Shown one piece after another: positions 19,180 through 29,456 of a stretch of DNA of 64,000 bases. Numbering within the stretch: the stretch's first letter is position 1; each line of letters begins with the position of its first letter. The position numbers were made by a program, and so were the translations under genes. A model generated the notes under the pieces. It did no database searches. It was not told the DNA's origin and saw only the letters and a list, made by a program, of their open reading frames with translations. The stretch is from an uncultured Alphaproteobacteria bacterium. GTDB lineage: Bacteria; Pseudomonadota; Alphaproteobacteria; HIMB59; GCA-002718135. The DNA lies in contig CABZFN010000004.1 of assembly GCA_902525035.1 (NCBI GenBank), positions 62,001 to 126,000 of the forward strand, written 5' to 3'.

Positions 19180-20613
19180 ATGGAGCAGTATAAAAATTTT
19201 ATTGATGGAAAATGGATTAGTAGCGAAACAAAGGAAACAATAAAAGTTGATGATCCTTCGAATGGTAAAATCATTGGTGAAATTTCATGTGCAAAAAAAA
19301 ATGAAGTTGATCTTGCAGTAGAAGCAGCTAAGAATTCTTATAACAGCAGAGTTCTTGTAGATATGCCTTTGCTTTCAAGAGCAAAACTAATGAGAAAAAT
19401 TGCTGAAGAGACAAGAAAAGTTTCAAAAGAAGGCGGAGAACTTCTTTGTTATGAAAATGGAAAAAATATAGCTTCAGCAATTAAAGAATTCAATGATGTA
19501 GCAGATATGTTTGATTATTATGCGGGCTTAACTGATAAACTTGAGGGTAAAACAATACCTGTTGCAAAAAATGTTTTTGATTACACAGTTTTAGAGCCAT
19601 TTGGTGTATCAGCTCATGTTGTACCATGGAATTTTCCATTATCTATGATTGGAAGATCACTATCTTGTTCTTTTGCTACAGGAAATTCAACAATTATTAA
19701 AACTGCAGAATTAACACCTTTGTCCGCAACAATTTTTGCAAGAGCAATACAAAATGCTGATGTACCAGAAGGTTTAATAAACATCATTTGTGGATATGGA
19801 AATGAAGCAGGATCTTATCTTGTATCTCATGATGATGTAAATCATGTAGTATTTACAGGTTCAGTCGCAACTGGAAAAAAGATACTTCATGCTTGTGCAG
19901 ACAAAGCTATTCCTGCTGTTGTTGAATTAGGCGGTAAGTCAGCTGGTATTGTATACCCTGACGCTGATTTAAATGAAGTCCTAGAAAGTGCACGTTCAGG
20001 AATATTTAGTGTTGCAGGACAAATTTGTACAGCGATGTCTAGATTGGTAGTTCATAAATCAATCAAGGATGAATTAGTAGATAAGCTTGTTGATATGAGT
20101 AAATCTTTAAAAATTGGACCTGGTATAGAAAAAGATACAGATCTAACTCCTGTTATATCAGAAAATCAACTACAAAAAGTTGAAGGTTACGCAAGATCAG
20201 GAATCCAAGAAGGAGCGGAAGCAGCATATGGTGGAAAAAGATTAGAGCGTGAAGGATATTTTATGGAACCAACTGTTCTAAACAATGTTAAACAAAATAT
20301 GACTGTAGCCAGAGAAGAAATATTTGGTCCAGTACTCTCAGTTCTTGAATATGAAGATCAAGAGGAAGCCATAAATATTGCAAATGATACTGAGTACGGA
20401 TTAGGCGCAGGAGTTTTTACTAAAGATCTTAAGAAAGCATCTTGGACTGCAAGCAAATTAGAAGCTGGTCAAGTATATGTAAATAAATGGTTCACCGGAA
20501 ATCATGCAACACCTTTTGGAGGTTATAAACAATCAGGATATAGCCGTGAAAAAGGAGTAGATGGACTTAAATCTTATCTTCAAGTTAAGAATGTAGGTAT
20601 TAGCTTAAGCTAA
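19180..20613 (+). CDS. Aldehyde dehydrogenase family protein
   Basis: PWNFPLSMIGR, VELGGKSAGIV, GQICTAMSR, FGGYKQSGYSREKG. Confidence 0.9.
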   Translation: MEQYKNFIDGKWISSETKETIKVDDPSNGKIIGEISCAKKNEVDLAVEAAKNSYNSRVLVDMPLLSRAKLMRKIAEETRKVSKEGGELLCYENGKNIASAIKEFNDVADMFDYYAGLTDKLEGKTIPVAKNVFDYTVLEPFGVSAHVVPWNFPLSMIGRSLSCSFATGNSTIIKTAELTPLSATIFARAIQNADVPEGLINIICGYGNEAGSYLVSHDDVNHVVFTGSVATGKKILHACADKAIPAVVELGGKSAGIVYPDADLNEVLESARSGIFSVAGQICTAMSRLVVHKSIKDELVDKLVDMSKSLKIGPGIEKDTDLTPVISENQLQKVEGYARSGIQEGAEAAYGGKRLEREGYFMEPTVLNNVKQNMTVAREEIFGPVLSVLEYEDQEEAINIANDTEYGLGAGVFTKDLKKASWTASKLEAGQVYVNKWFTGNHATPFGGYKQSGYSREKGVDGLKSYLQVKNVGISLS

Positions 20614-20618
20614 TAATA

Positions 20619-22094
20619 TTAACCCATAGTAAAAGGATCACTCATTGGTTTTCGAGAAGCATTAAACCAAGTAGTTTTTACTCTGGTATATTCTTTTATT
20701 GATTCTTGACCTGCCTCTTTGCCATATCCACTATCTTTCATACCTCCAAATGGTGCCATTGGAGAAATTAAACGGTAGGTGTTTACAAAAACTATTCCAG
20801 CTCTAATTGCTTTTGAAACTCTCATTCCTCTTCCCAAATCTTTTGTAAAAACACCAGATGATAATCCATACTTATTATCATTCATAAGGTTTACTAATTC
20901 ATCTTCTTTTTCAAATTTCATCACGGATAAAACTGGGCCAAACAATTCATTTTCTGCTGTAGGTAAATTATGATTTTCACATTCTATAATAGTTGCAGGA
21001 AAATAATATCCTTTATTAGACAAAGAGGATCTTTTTCCACCACACTTTATTACTCCGCCTTGTTGAACAGTATCATTTATATTTTTTTCAATTACTTCAA
21101 GTTGTTTAAGACTATTCAAAGGTCCCATTTGTGTTTCATCTGACATAGGTGGTCCTAATTTTATTTTTTTAGCTTTATCTATAAGTTTGTTTAGAAATAT
21201 CTCGTAGATAGATGATTGAATATATAATCTTGATCCTGCAATACAACTCTGACCACTAGCACCAAATATACCAGCAGTTATTCCATTAAGTGCATTTTCT
21301 TGATCAGCATCATCAAAGACTGCTACTGGACTTTTTCCTCCAAGTTCTAGACTTACTTGAGACAAATTATATGATGAATTTTTTACAATATGCCTTGCTG
21401 TTTCAGGTCCACCTGTAAAAGCAATTCTTTCGACTAAATGGTGTTGTGTTAATGCTTTGCCACAAGGATCTCCTAAACCAGTTACAATATTAACAACTCC
21501 TTTCGGCATTCCCGTTTTTTCTATAAGCTTAGCAAATTCTAATAGTGTAACTGGTGCTAATTCAGATGCTTTTATGACAACGGTATTTCCCATAGCTAGA
21601 GCTGGAGCTAATTTTACAGCTGTAAGAAGCATTTGAGAATTCCAAGGAATAATTGCAGCTACTACTCCTATTGGCACTCTAGTAGTTGTAACTTGCATAT
21701 CTTCTTTATCAATAGGTATAACTGTTCCCTCAACTTTATCTGCAAGTCCTGCAAAGTAATCATAGTACTCTGCAATATAATTAGCTTGTGTCTTTGTTTC
21801 ACGAAATAATTTCCCTGTATCAATTGTTTCAATTTTACCAAGATGTTTAGCATTTTCTCGTAATTCATTTGCTATTAATCGTAAATATTTAGCTCTTTCA
21901 CGCGGGTGTAATTTTGACCAAGAACTATCAAAAGCTTTTTGTGCACTTTGTACCGCAAAATCAACATCTTGATCATTTGCTTCTGGTACAGAAGCCCAAA
22001 CTTCATTATTTTCTGGATTAAGTGTTTCTATTTTTTTATTAGATGATGAATTAACCCATTCACCGTTAATAAACATTTTATATTCTTGTATCAT
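20619..22094 (-). CDS. Aldehyde dehydrogenase family protein
   Basis: PWNSQMLLTAVK, LELGGKSPVAVFDDAD, ASGQSCIAGSR, FGGMKDSGYGKEAG. Confidence 0.9.
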   Translation of the reverse strand: MIQEYKMFINGEWVNSSSNKKIETLNPENNEVWASVPEANDQDVDFAVQSAQKAFDSSWSKLHPRERAKYLRLIANELRENAKHLGKIETIDTGKLFRETKTQANYIAEYYDYFAGLADKVEGTVIPIDKEDMQVTTTRVPIGVVAAIIPWNSQMLLTAVKLAPALAMGNTVVIKASELAPVTLLEFAKLIEKTGMPKGVVNIVTGLGDPCGKALTQHHLVERIAFTGGPETARHIVKNSSYNLSQVSLELGGKSPVAVFDDADQENALNGITAGIFGASGQSCIAGSRLYIQSSIYEIFLNKLIDKAKKIKLGPPMSDETQMGPLNSLKQLEVIEKNINDTVQQGGVIKCGGKRSSLSNKGYYFPATIIECENHNLPTAENELFGPVLSVMKFEKEDELVNLMNDNKYGLSSGVFTKDLGRGMRVSKAIRAGIVFVNTYRLISPMAPFGGMKDSGYGKEAGQESIKEYTRVKTTWFNASRKPMSDPFTMG

Positions 22095-22095
22095 A

Positions 22096-22878
22096 TTAAG
22101 TATTTAGAAATTTTTTTATTATCATATTTACATTTGAGGAATACTCAATACTGCATAAGTGTTTAGCATTGGTAATTTTAAAAAATTGTGAGTTAATAAG
22201 TTCCTTTGATAAGTTTTGTGACATTTTTACGGTGGAACCTTGGTCTTTTGTACCGGTTAAAACAAGAGAAGGTATTTTTATTTTTTTGATTTCTTTTGTG
22301 CTATCTTTGAAATAAGAAAATAGTTTGTATGATTTTAAAAAATTTAAGTAATCTTTATTTTTTTTATTAAGAGTAGTCAAAATATATTTTTTTATCTTTG
22401 GATTATTATTAATAAATTTACGACTTAACCATCTTTTTAGTGCCAAATTAGATATTGGTATATTTTTCTTTGCTTTTTTATATCTTTCTCTAACGTTATA
22501 TTTTTCTAAATTATCTCTTTTAAAAACAGTAGATATTAAAACTAATTTATTGACTTTTTTTTGATACTTTTTAGCAAAATTTAGAGCAACTAAAGAACCA
22601 AATGAAAAACCTACAAGATTTATTTTTTTTATATTTAAATTGTTTAGTAAATTATTTAATTGTTTTGAAAAATCATCAAAATTGACACTTTTTTTATGTA
22701 GTGGTGTTTTTCCATGGCCTAATAGATCGTAGACTAAAATTGAATTATTTTTAAAAGATCTAATCTGAGGAAACCACATTTCATGATCAAGACCAACACC
22801 ATGAATAAAAACAATAGGAATATTTTTTCTTTTATAAAATTTATAATAATTTTGATTTTTATCAAAATTCATTAACAT
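22096..22878 (-). CDS. Alpha/beta hydrolase
   Basis: VFIHGVGLDHEMW, GFSFGSLVA nucleophile elbow, C-terminal NAKHLCSIEY His. Confidence 0.85.
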   Translation of the reverse strand: MLMNFDKNQNYYKFYKRKNIPIVFIHGVGLDHEMWFPQIRSFKNNSILVYDLLGHGKTPLHKKSVNFDDFSKQLNNLLNNLNIKKINLVGFSFGSLVALNFAKKYQKKVNKLVLISTVFKRDNLEKYNVRERYKKAKKNIPISNLALKRWLSRKFINNNPKIKKYILTTLNKKNKDYLNFLKSYKLFSYFKDSTKEIKKIKIPSLVLTGTKDQGSTVKMSQNLSKELINSQFFKITNAKHLCSIEYSSNVNMIIKKFLNT

Positions 22879-23466
22879 TTATTTTGGCTCTATACCCATT
22901 TCTTTCATGTCTTGATATCTATCACCAGTCCTGGCATGAGCCCTACCTGTTGTTGCTCCTCCAATAGCGATTACAATTTCATTATCAAATGGAGCATCGT
23001 TAATTGTAAATTCATGTGTTAAATAATAAGGTCTTAGACCAGCATCTGTTTTGTGCATCATAGGAATTGAAATTTTTGATCCAGCAGGACCTCTAGTATT
23101 AGTAAAACTTAAATAAGAAGTTCCACCTACGGCATCTCTAAAAATGTTTCCAAACCGTAGAGTGTGTATAAAAGCTGAAGCATGTTCAATTTCGCCATTT
23201 AAACCTACTATGCCTGCTTTCCCATAAGCTAAAATTTTTTCTGGTGAACCTATTTCTTTTACAAGTTCAGGGACAAGAATAGCGCCTAATTTTGGTGCAA
23301 GATCTAAAATTATAGGTTTTAAATCTTCAACAAATCCCTTATCTTTCCATGGATTTTCAAAAACTGCTGCTACAGAAACTAGTAGCACTGGATCCTTAGC
23401 CTCTTTTCCTCCTTCGATAAAAGTTTTATCTACAAATTTATTAAATTTACGTAACTTCAATTCCAT
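22879..23466 (-). CDS. PF06684 'amino acid synthesis' family protein, function unknown
   Basis: VSVAAVFENPWKDKGFVEDL, AYGKAGIVGLNGEIEHASAFIHTLRFGNIFRDA, GGATTGRAHARTGDRYQD, as recalled for PF06684. Confidence 0.8.
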   Translation of the reverse strand: MELKLRKFNKFVDKTFIEGGKEAKDPVLLVSVAAVFENPWKDKGFVEDLKPIILDLAPKLGAILVPELVKEIGSPEKILAYGKAGIVGLNGEIEHASAFIHTLRFGNIFRDAVGGTSYLSFTNTRGPAGSKISIPMMHKTDAGLRPYYLTHEFTINDAPFDNEIVIAIGGATTGRAHARTGDRYQDMKEMGIEPK

Positions 23467-23468
23467 TA

Positions 23469-24635
23469 TTAACTGGCAATTTGAATATTTGATTCATCAA
23501 GTTTTATTTTCGGGATTACTTCATTTGTAAATAATTTTATACTTCTCATACATGCTTCATGATCAATTCCTGGGAAGTTTGACCAAACTTGTAAATTTTG
23601 TAAATTTAATTCTGATTTTAATTCATTAATTTTGTTAACCACGTATTCCGGTGTTCCAAAAAGTAAATTTCTTTTATGTAAAAAATCATAATTTAATAAA
23701 TCTAATTTATGATCAGTTTCTGGAAGTATTTCACCTGGGTCCATATGATTACCTAAACCTCGCCAGTGACAAACCCAACGCATATAATTTACTATATGTT
23801 CTCCAGCAAGTTTTTCAGCTTCCTCCATTGTATCAGCTATAAACATATCTCTAACAAGACAGATGCCTTCTCCAAGAGGAACTTCTCGGTTTTCAGCTTT
23901 TGATTTTGCTTCCTTGTAGAGTAGAAATCTTTTCTTGAGTGCTTTAACAGTAGGTATCCACATTATAGTATTTATTCCATTTGCGGCTGCCCACTCTATT
24001 GATGAGGGGCTATCAACAACTTGCCAGATTGCTGGATGAGGTTTTTGAAACGGTTTTGGAACAATGCTAATTTTTTTTACTTCATTAGTATCTATGTCCA
24101 AGAACTCTTCGCTTGGCGGACTCATATCATGTTGCCATTTAAAGTTTGGTGCTGGATAAGTGTAAAACTCTCCTTTATGATTAAAGAATTTTTCTGTCCA
24201 AGCTTTTTTCATTATGCTTAATGTCTCTTCAAATAATCTAAAGTTTTTTGCTTGATCTTTCAGATCGGCCTCTTTATTCATATTTATTGCTTCTCTTCCG
24301 TATACACCTCTTCCAATTCCAACCTCTACTCTTCCTTCAGATAATTGATCTAAAAAAGCTATATCTTCAGCTAGACGGATTGGATTATGAAAAGTTATTA
24401 CGTTACATGCTTGTCCAATTTTTATTTTTTTTGTTCTTGCGGCAACATCTGTTCCCATCATCAGAGGATTAGTACAAGACTCCATACCTTCATGGTTGAA
24501 ATGGTGCTCTGTAAACCAAATTGAATCCCAATTATTTTCATCACAAAAGACTGATATTTCTCTTGCTTCTTCTAATAATTGATTAAATGGTTTATGTTTC
24601 CAATTAGTCGTATTACAAAAATATCCGAATTTCAT
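23469..24635 (-). CDS. LLM class flavin-dependent oxidoreductase (bacterial luciferase-like monooxygenase)
   Basis: DSIWFTEHHFNHEGMESCTNPLMMGTDVAARTKKIKIGQACNVITFHNPIRLAEDIAFLDQLSEGRVEVGIGRG. Confidence 0.9.
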   Translation of the reverse strand: MKFGYFCNTTNWKHKPFNQLLEEAREISVFCDENNWDSIWFTEHHFNHEGMESCTNPLMMGTDVAARTKKIKIGQACNVITFHNPIRLAEDIAFLDQLSEGRVEVGIGRGVYGREAINMNKEADLKDQAKNFRLFEETLSIMKKAWTEKFFNHKGEFYTYPAPNFKWQHDMSPPSEEFLDIDTNEVKKISIVPKPFQKPHPAIWQVVDSPSSIEWAAANGINTIMWIPTVKALKKRFLLYKEAKSKAENREVPLGEGICLVRDMFIADTMEEAEKLAGEHIVNYMRWVCHWRGLGNHMDPGEILPETDHKLDLLNYDFLHKRNLLFGTPEYVVNKINELKSELNLQNLQVWSNFPGIDHEACMRSIKLFTNEVIPKIKLDESNIQIAS

Positions 24636-24751
24636 TTTAATAAAATTTATTTAAGTTACGACCGATCCCACTTTCGTAATGATTATACGCTGAGTTATGT
24701 ATCGTCATTGATGTAATATCACTAATACTACAATGGTTGCAATAGATTAAA

Positions 24752-25981
24752 CTAGAATCTTGATGGAGAATAGGCAGTAATATCAATATTTGGCACTTGA
24801 TCCTTTGATAAACTATCAATAATTTTTCCTGTCACAGCTCCTAAGGTCCAGCCAACATGTTGATGTCCAAAGGCATAAATAACATTATTATTCTGTTTAG
24901 ATTTTCCAATAATTGGAAGTGAGTCAGGTAAAGTTGGTCTTCTACCCATCCATGTTGATTTAATATCTCCTAGTTGAGGTAAAACTTTTCTTGATTGTCT
25001 TTCTATCATTTCAAGACGTTTCTTATTTGAAGGTTTTGTTAATCCTGCAATTTCAACAGTTCCTGCAGCTCTGATACCATTATGAATTTGTATTAAATAA
25101 AATCCAGATTCAGACCATGCAACCGGTCGATTAATTAATTTTTCATTTGTTTCAAATAAAATATGATATCCTCTTTCGGTATCAAGTGGAAATTTGTCAC
25201 CAAGCATATTTGCAATTTGATTAGACCAGGCACCAGCACTTATAATTACTTTATCAAAGTTTATTTTTTTATCTTCTAAAAATAATTCTATACTGTTTTC
25301 ATTTTGAAATATATTTTTAACATTTTGCTTTATATAAATACCACCTATTTCTAAAAATTTTTCGAAAATTTTTGTGCTAATAGCTAAAGGATTTGTTGTG
25401 TGTCTGGATCCAGTAAACACTTGACCCGCATAATATACATCAGCAATGTTTGGTTCTAATTCTTTAACCTCATTTTTAGTTAAATTTCTAACTTTAACTC
25501 TATTGTTTTTTCTAATTATATTTGCGTATTCATAATCTTCAAAAGATTTTTTAGTGTCAAATAAATATAAATTTTCTTCATCACTTATATACTCTTGCAC
25601 GTCTATATCTTTGAAAATTTCATCATAAGATAGCTGTGAATGCTTTAATAGATTTGTAAGTGAACTAGCAATCTCATCAACTTTTTCTTTTTTGCAATTT
25701 TTGAGAAAACTTAAAGCCCAAGGTAAATTTTTAAGAATATAAAAAAAATCAACAGCTAAAGGACCGTCTTTTCTCAATAGCATTTTGGGTATGTCCCATA
25801 TTAATCCAGGGTAATTTACAGGAACATTTGCATAGTCAGCAAAACTACATGCATGACCAAAACTGGTCATTGTACCGGGATCTTCTCTATCTATAAGAGT
25901 TACATTAAAGCCAGATTTTTTTAGAAAATAAGCACTACAGATACCTACTATTCCAGCACCAATAACAGCAATGTTCTTCAC
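24752..25981 (-). CDS. FAD-dependent oxidoreductase, D-amino-acid dehydrogenase-like
   Basis: IAVIGAGIVGICSAYFLKKSGFNVTLIDRE and C-terminal WMGRRPTLPDSLPIIGKS; GTG at 25981 follows the permease stop and places the dinucleotide-binding motif at the N-terminus. Confidence 0.82.
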   Translation of the reverse strand: MKNIAVIGAGIVGICSAYFLKKSGFNVTLIDREDPGTMTSFGHACSFADYANVPVNYPGLIWDIPKMLLRKDGPLAVDFFYILKNLPWALSFLKNCKKEKVDEIASSLTNLLKHSQLSYDEIFKDIDVQEYISDEENLYLFDTKKSFEDYEYANIIRKNNRVKVRNLTKNEVKELEPNIADVYYAGQVFTGSRHTTNPLAISTKIFEKFLEIGGIYIKQNVKNIFQNENSIELFLEDKKINFDKVIISAGAWSNQIANMLGDKFPLDTERGYHILFETNEKLINRPVAWSESGFYLIQIHNGIRAAGTVEIAGLTKPSNKKRLEMIERQSRKVLPQLGDIKSTWMGRRPTLPDSLPIIGKSKQNNNVIYAFGHQHVGWTLGAVTGKIIDSLSKDQVPNIDITAYSPSRF

Positions 25982-25985
25982 TATT

Positions 25986-26882
25986 CTATCGAGCTTTAAT
26001 ACCTCTGAGTTTTTCAGACCTTCTTCTAAGTAGCTCAACAGTAGTTAATAAAAAGATTGAGAGTAAAACTAAGCATGTTGCCATGCATAATATAACGGGA
26101 CTTATTTCTTGACGTATTCCAGCCCACATTTGTTTAGGAATTGTTAATTGATCAATACTTGCCATAAACATAACTATAACTACTTCATCAAAAGATGTAA
26201 TAAAAGCAAATAAAGCTCCTGATATAATACCTGGTAAAATCAGTGGCATAATAACTTTAAAAAATGTTCTCATTGGTTTAGCGCCTAAGCTCTGTGCAGC
26301 TTTTACCATATTCATATCGAAACCAACTAATGTTGCAGTTACAGTAATTACTACAAAGGGTGTAGCAAGAGCAACGTGTGCAAGAATTACACCTGTGAAA
26401 GTATAAACAAGACTTATTCTTGCATAGAAGAAGAACATTCCTGCAGCTGTTATAATTAGTGGAACAATCATTGGTGAAATTAATATTGCCATTATCAAAC
26501 CTTTATATGGCATATGTGGCCTACTTAAACCTAATGCGGCTAATGTTCCTAAGGCTGTAGCAATAACAGTTGCTATAATACCAATATAAAAACTATTTAC
26601 TGTACCTTTCATCCATTTTGTTGAACAAGGAACAGTAGAAGAAACAACATCAGCACTACAATCACCAATCATATTTCTATACCATCTAATTGACCATGCT
26701 TCTGGATCAGGAGGCCATGCAAGCATTCCTTCAGTAAAAACCATAAATGGAGAAACGCTAAAAGATATTGGAATAATTGCAAATAGTGGTGCAATTAAAA
26801 AAAAGAAAACTACCGCACAAAAAAATAAGTAAAAATAATAATAGGTTCTTTGTACTGGTGTAGCGTAACTTGGAAGAGCCAT
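25986..26882 (-). CDS. Polyamine-type ABC transporter permease (PotC-like)
   Basis: Multi-TM, EAA-loop-like KAAQSLGAKPMRTFFKVIMPLILPG; adjacent PotB/PotD/PotA-like genes. Confidence 0.87.
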   Translation of the reverse strand: MALPSYATPVQRTYYYFYLFFCAVVFFFLIAPLFAIIPISFSVSPFMVFTEGMLAWPPDPEAWSIRWYRNMIGDCSADVVSSTVPCSTKWMKGTVNSFYIGIIATVIATALGTLAALGLSRPHMPYKGLIMAILISPMIVPLIITAAGMFFFYARISLVYTFTGVILAHVALATPFVVITVTATLVGFDMNMVKAAQSLGAKPMRTFFKVIMPLILPGIISGALFAFITSFDEVVIVMFMASIDQLTIPKQMWAGIRQEISPVILCMATCLVLLSIFLLTTVELLRRRSEKLRGIKAR

Positions 26883-26885
26883 TTT

Positions 26886-28163
26886 TTATCCTAACTTTAT
26901 GTTGTCTATTCCGACAATTTTATTGTACAGCCAATAGAAGATCAGCATTATACCAAGAAGTATGGCACCAAGAGCAGCACATAATCCCCAATTAAGTGTA
27001 GTTTTTAAATGATAAGCAATCCAACTCCCAATCAATTTACCATCTTTTCCGCCAACTAATTCGGGTGTTATAAAATACCCAATAGCAAGTACAAAAACTA
27101 ATAAACCACCAGCGCTTATACCAGGAATAGTTTGTGGTAAGTAAACTCGCCAAAATGCAGTTGCAGGTTTTGCTCCTAAATTTTGAGCAGCTCTCATGTG
27201 ACTTTTTGGAATTACTCTCATTACACTGTACAAAGGTAAAATCATAAATGGTAATAAAATTTGAGTCATCGCAATTAAAGTTCCAGTTTCATTATAAACC
27301 ATTTGTATTCGGCCATCGTCGCTTATGATACCTAACCAAACTAAAATACCATTTATAACTCCATTTTGTTGAAGCATTACAATCCATGCTGTTGTTCTTA
27401 CAAGTAGAGAAGTCCAAAATGGAAGCAATACAAAAATCATTAAAAGGTTACTGTATCTAAGGGGTAAGTTAGCTAATAAATGAGCAACAGGAAAGCCAAG
27501 AATTAAACAAAAAATTGTAACATATATACTCACCTTAAATGTTCTAAGCCAAGTATTCATATACATTCTTCTTTTCTCATCTTGCATAGCAACATCCCCA
27601 TTTTCATCAAATGTTCTATCAATGGCGTTCCAATAGTAAATTGAAGATCTATCATTCACCATTTGATTAAATGAGTACCAGTAAGTTGGATCTGCCCAGA
27701 GCTTATTTATTTTAATAAATGTATCTTTATACGAAACTGGTTCTTCACCCTTTTTAACAATTTTTTTAATTTCTCTCGTAGTTTTTTTTATTAAACTTTT
27801 CCAACCAGATTTAGCGTAATTCATTCTCGTTAAGGCTTTACCTATTTGTCTCTTATCTCCATTGGCTAATTCAAAAAAAAGGCTTTTATATACTTCTTCA
27901 GGTGGTAGTTCGTCGGCTCCTTTATCCCAATTTTTGTATTCATCAAAAGTATTAGGAAAAACTGAATTAATTTGGCTATCGTCAACACTCCTTAGAAGCA
28001 TATCTCCAATTGGCATTACAAAAGTGACGAAAATAAAAAGTAGTAAAGGAAAAACGAGAAGAAAAGCACGTAGTTTATTTCTTCTTTCAGCTTTACGAAG
28101 ACTTTGTTTAAGTGGAATTCCGTCAGTAGTTAACAATTCAGCTGTAGAAATAGTAACCTCCAA
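26886..28163 (-). CDS. Polyamine-type ABC transporter permease (PotB-like) with a large N-terminal insertion; start codon uncertain
   Basis: RAAQNLGAKPATAFWRVYLPQTIPG loop; predicted ORF start at 28163 is TTG overlapping a GGAGG motif, so the true start may lie downstream. Confidence 0.83.
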   Translation of the reverse strand: MEVTISTAELLTTDGIPLKQSLRKAERRNKLRAFLLVFPLLLFIFVTFVMPIGDMLLRSVDDSQINSVFPNTFDEYKNWDKGADELPPEEVYKSLFFELANGDKRQIGKALTRMNYAKSGWKSLIKKTTREIKKIVKKGEEPVSYKDTFIKINKLWADPTYWYSFNQMVNDRSSIYYWNAIDRTFDENGDVAMQDEKRRMYMNTWLRTFKVSIYVTIFCLILGFPVAHLLANLPLRYSNLLMIFVLLPFWTSLLVRTTAWIVMLQQNGVINGILVWLGIISDDGRIQMVYNETGTLIAMTQILLPFMILPLYSVMRVIPKSHMRAAQNLGAKPATAFWRVYLPQTIPGISAGGLLVFVLAIGYFITPELVGGKDGKLIGSWIAYHLKTTLNWGLCAALGAILLGIMLIFYWLYNKIVGIDNIKLG

Positions 28164-28165
28164 AT

Positions 28166-28190
28166 AAAAAGGCGAGATAATTCTCGCCTT
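28166..28190 (-). terminator. Intrinsic terminator/attenuator between substrate-binding protein and permease genes
   Basis: GGCGAGA-TAAT-TCTCGCC perfect 7-bp stem extended by A/T pairs; on the minus strand the stem is followed by TTTTTA. Confidence 0.8.
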
Positions 28191-28222
28191 TAGATTAAAT
28201 TACAAAGTTTAATTTATCAAGG

Positions 28223-29326
28223 TTAGTTAGCCATCCACGCAGCATAACGTTCATTAATTTCTGCACCATAATCTGACCACCATTGTGGATCACTCACGAT
28301 TGAAACTTTTAAACGATCTGGCGTATTAGGCATATGAGGCATAATATCAACGCCACCTGGACCCCAAGGTTCATTATTTTGAATGATTGGAATACCAGAT
28401 GCTCTCATTGGTCCATATGTAATATATTTGGCTTGTTCAGCTTGTGCTTCTGGAGTTGAAGCGTGCATCATAAAATCAAGAGCTGCATCTCTATTAGGAG
28501 CTCCAGCAGTTAGACAAAGATACTCTTGGTCTAGAACCTGACCTTCCCAAATATACTCAAAGTTTTCACCTTCAGCTAAGTTAGCTGCACCAACACGACC
28601 ATTGTAAGCAACTGCCATTACAACTTCACCACTTTTTACTAATTCAAGAGGTTGTGAACCAGCTGACCAGAATACTACATCATCTTTAATTCTGTCCATA
28701 ACTTCAAATGCTCTATCAATAGCACCTGTTTGGTTAGCTAAAACTGTTGGTACTGCAGTTGGTTTTACACCATCTGCTACCATAGCTTTTTCTATAATAC
28801 CTGTTGCCCAAGTATGAATACCTCTTTTACCAGGAAATTTTTCCGTATCAAAGAAATCGGCCATACTGTCTGGCTTTTCACCAGGAAACGCATCTGGGTC
28901 ATAGAATACTACATAAGTCCAGAAAATTTGTGGTACACAACAGTCCCAACCAGAGTGGTATTCAAGACCGTTATTTTCCATATCTTCTGCAATTGACTCA
29001 CCATTTGGTCCTGGCACACCCATTGAAGCGATTTCGCTTGAAATATCTTCAAATAGTCCCTCATCACATCCAGTGATTGCATCAGATGGTAAAACATCAA
29101 CTAAATCCCAAGTAACACTTCCACTTTCTACTTGAGCTCTTACTTCACCTAAACCTCCATTGTAGTTTTCAAACACAATTGAGCCAGGATCAGAATATGT
29201 ATCTGCATAAGCTTTTTGTTGACTTTCTGTATAAGCACCACCCCATGAAGCAACAGTTACAGCATTAGCCGCAAAAGGCGCAAAAATGATGGATGCGAAT
29301 AAGAAGGCTTTTGTAAATTTAGACAT
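28223..29326 (-). CDS. Extracellular solute-binding protein (PotD-like, polyamine/opine-type)
   Basis: Signal peptide MSKFTKAFLFASIIFAPFAANA then VTVASWGGAYTESQQKAYADTYS; ATG at 29326 preceded by AGGAGG; upstream ORF extension is spurious. Confidence 0.87.
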   Translation of the reverse strand: MSKFTKAFLFASIIFAPFAANAVTVASWGGAYTESQQKAYADTYSDPGSIVFENYNGGLGEVRAQVESGSVTWDLVDVLPSDAITGCDEGLFEDISSEIASMGVPGPNGESIAEDMENNGLEYHSGWDCCVPQIFWTYVVFYDPDAFPGEKPDSMADFFDTEKFPGKRGIHTWATGIIEKAMVADGVKPTAVPTVLANQTGAIDRAFEVMDRIKDDVVFWSAGSQPLELVKSGEVVMAVAYNGRVGAANLAEGENFEYIWEGQVLDQEYLCLTAGAPNRDAALDFMMHASTPEAQAEQAKYITYGPMRASGIPIIQNNEPWGPGGVDIMPHMPNTPDRLKVSIVSDPQWWSDYGAEINERYAAWMAN

Positions 29327-29456
29327 ATATATCCTCCTATTTTTATTAATTAATCTTAAGATTATGTCCGTAATGAATAAGTAATAACATGTAGCTAAAT
29401 TAAAAAAAAGGCTTAAAAATAAAAAAAAAGGGCTAAATATATGGATATTATCAAAT

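Noticed and set aside
28804-29100. Plus- and minus-strand small ORFs
   Set aside because: Overlap the PotD-like SBP in alternative frames; no homology signal or start context
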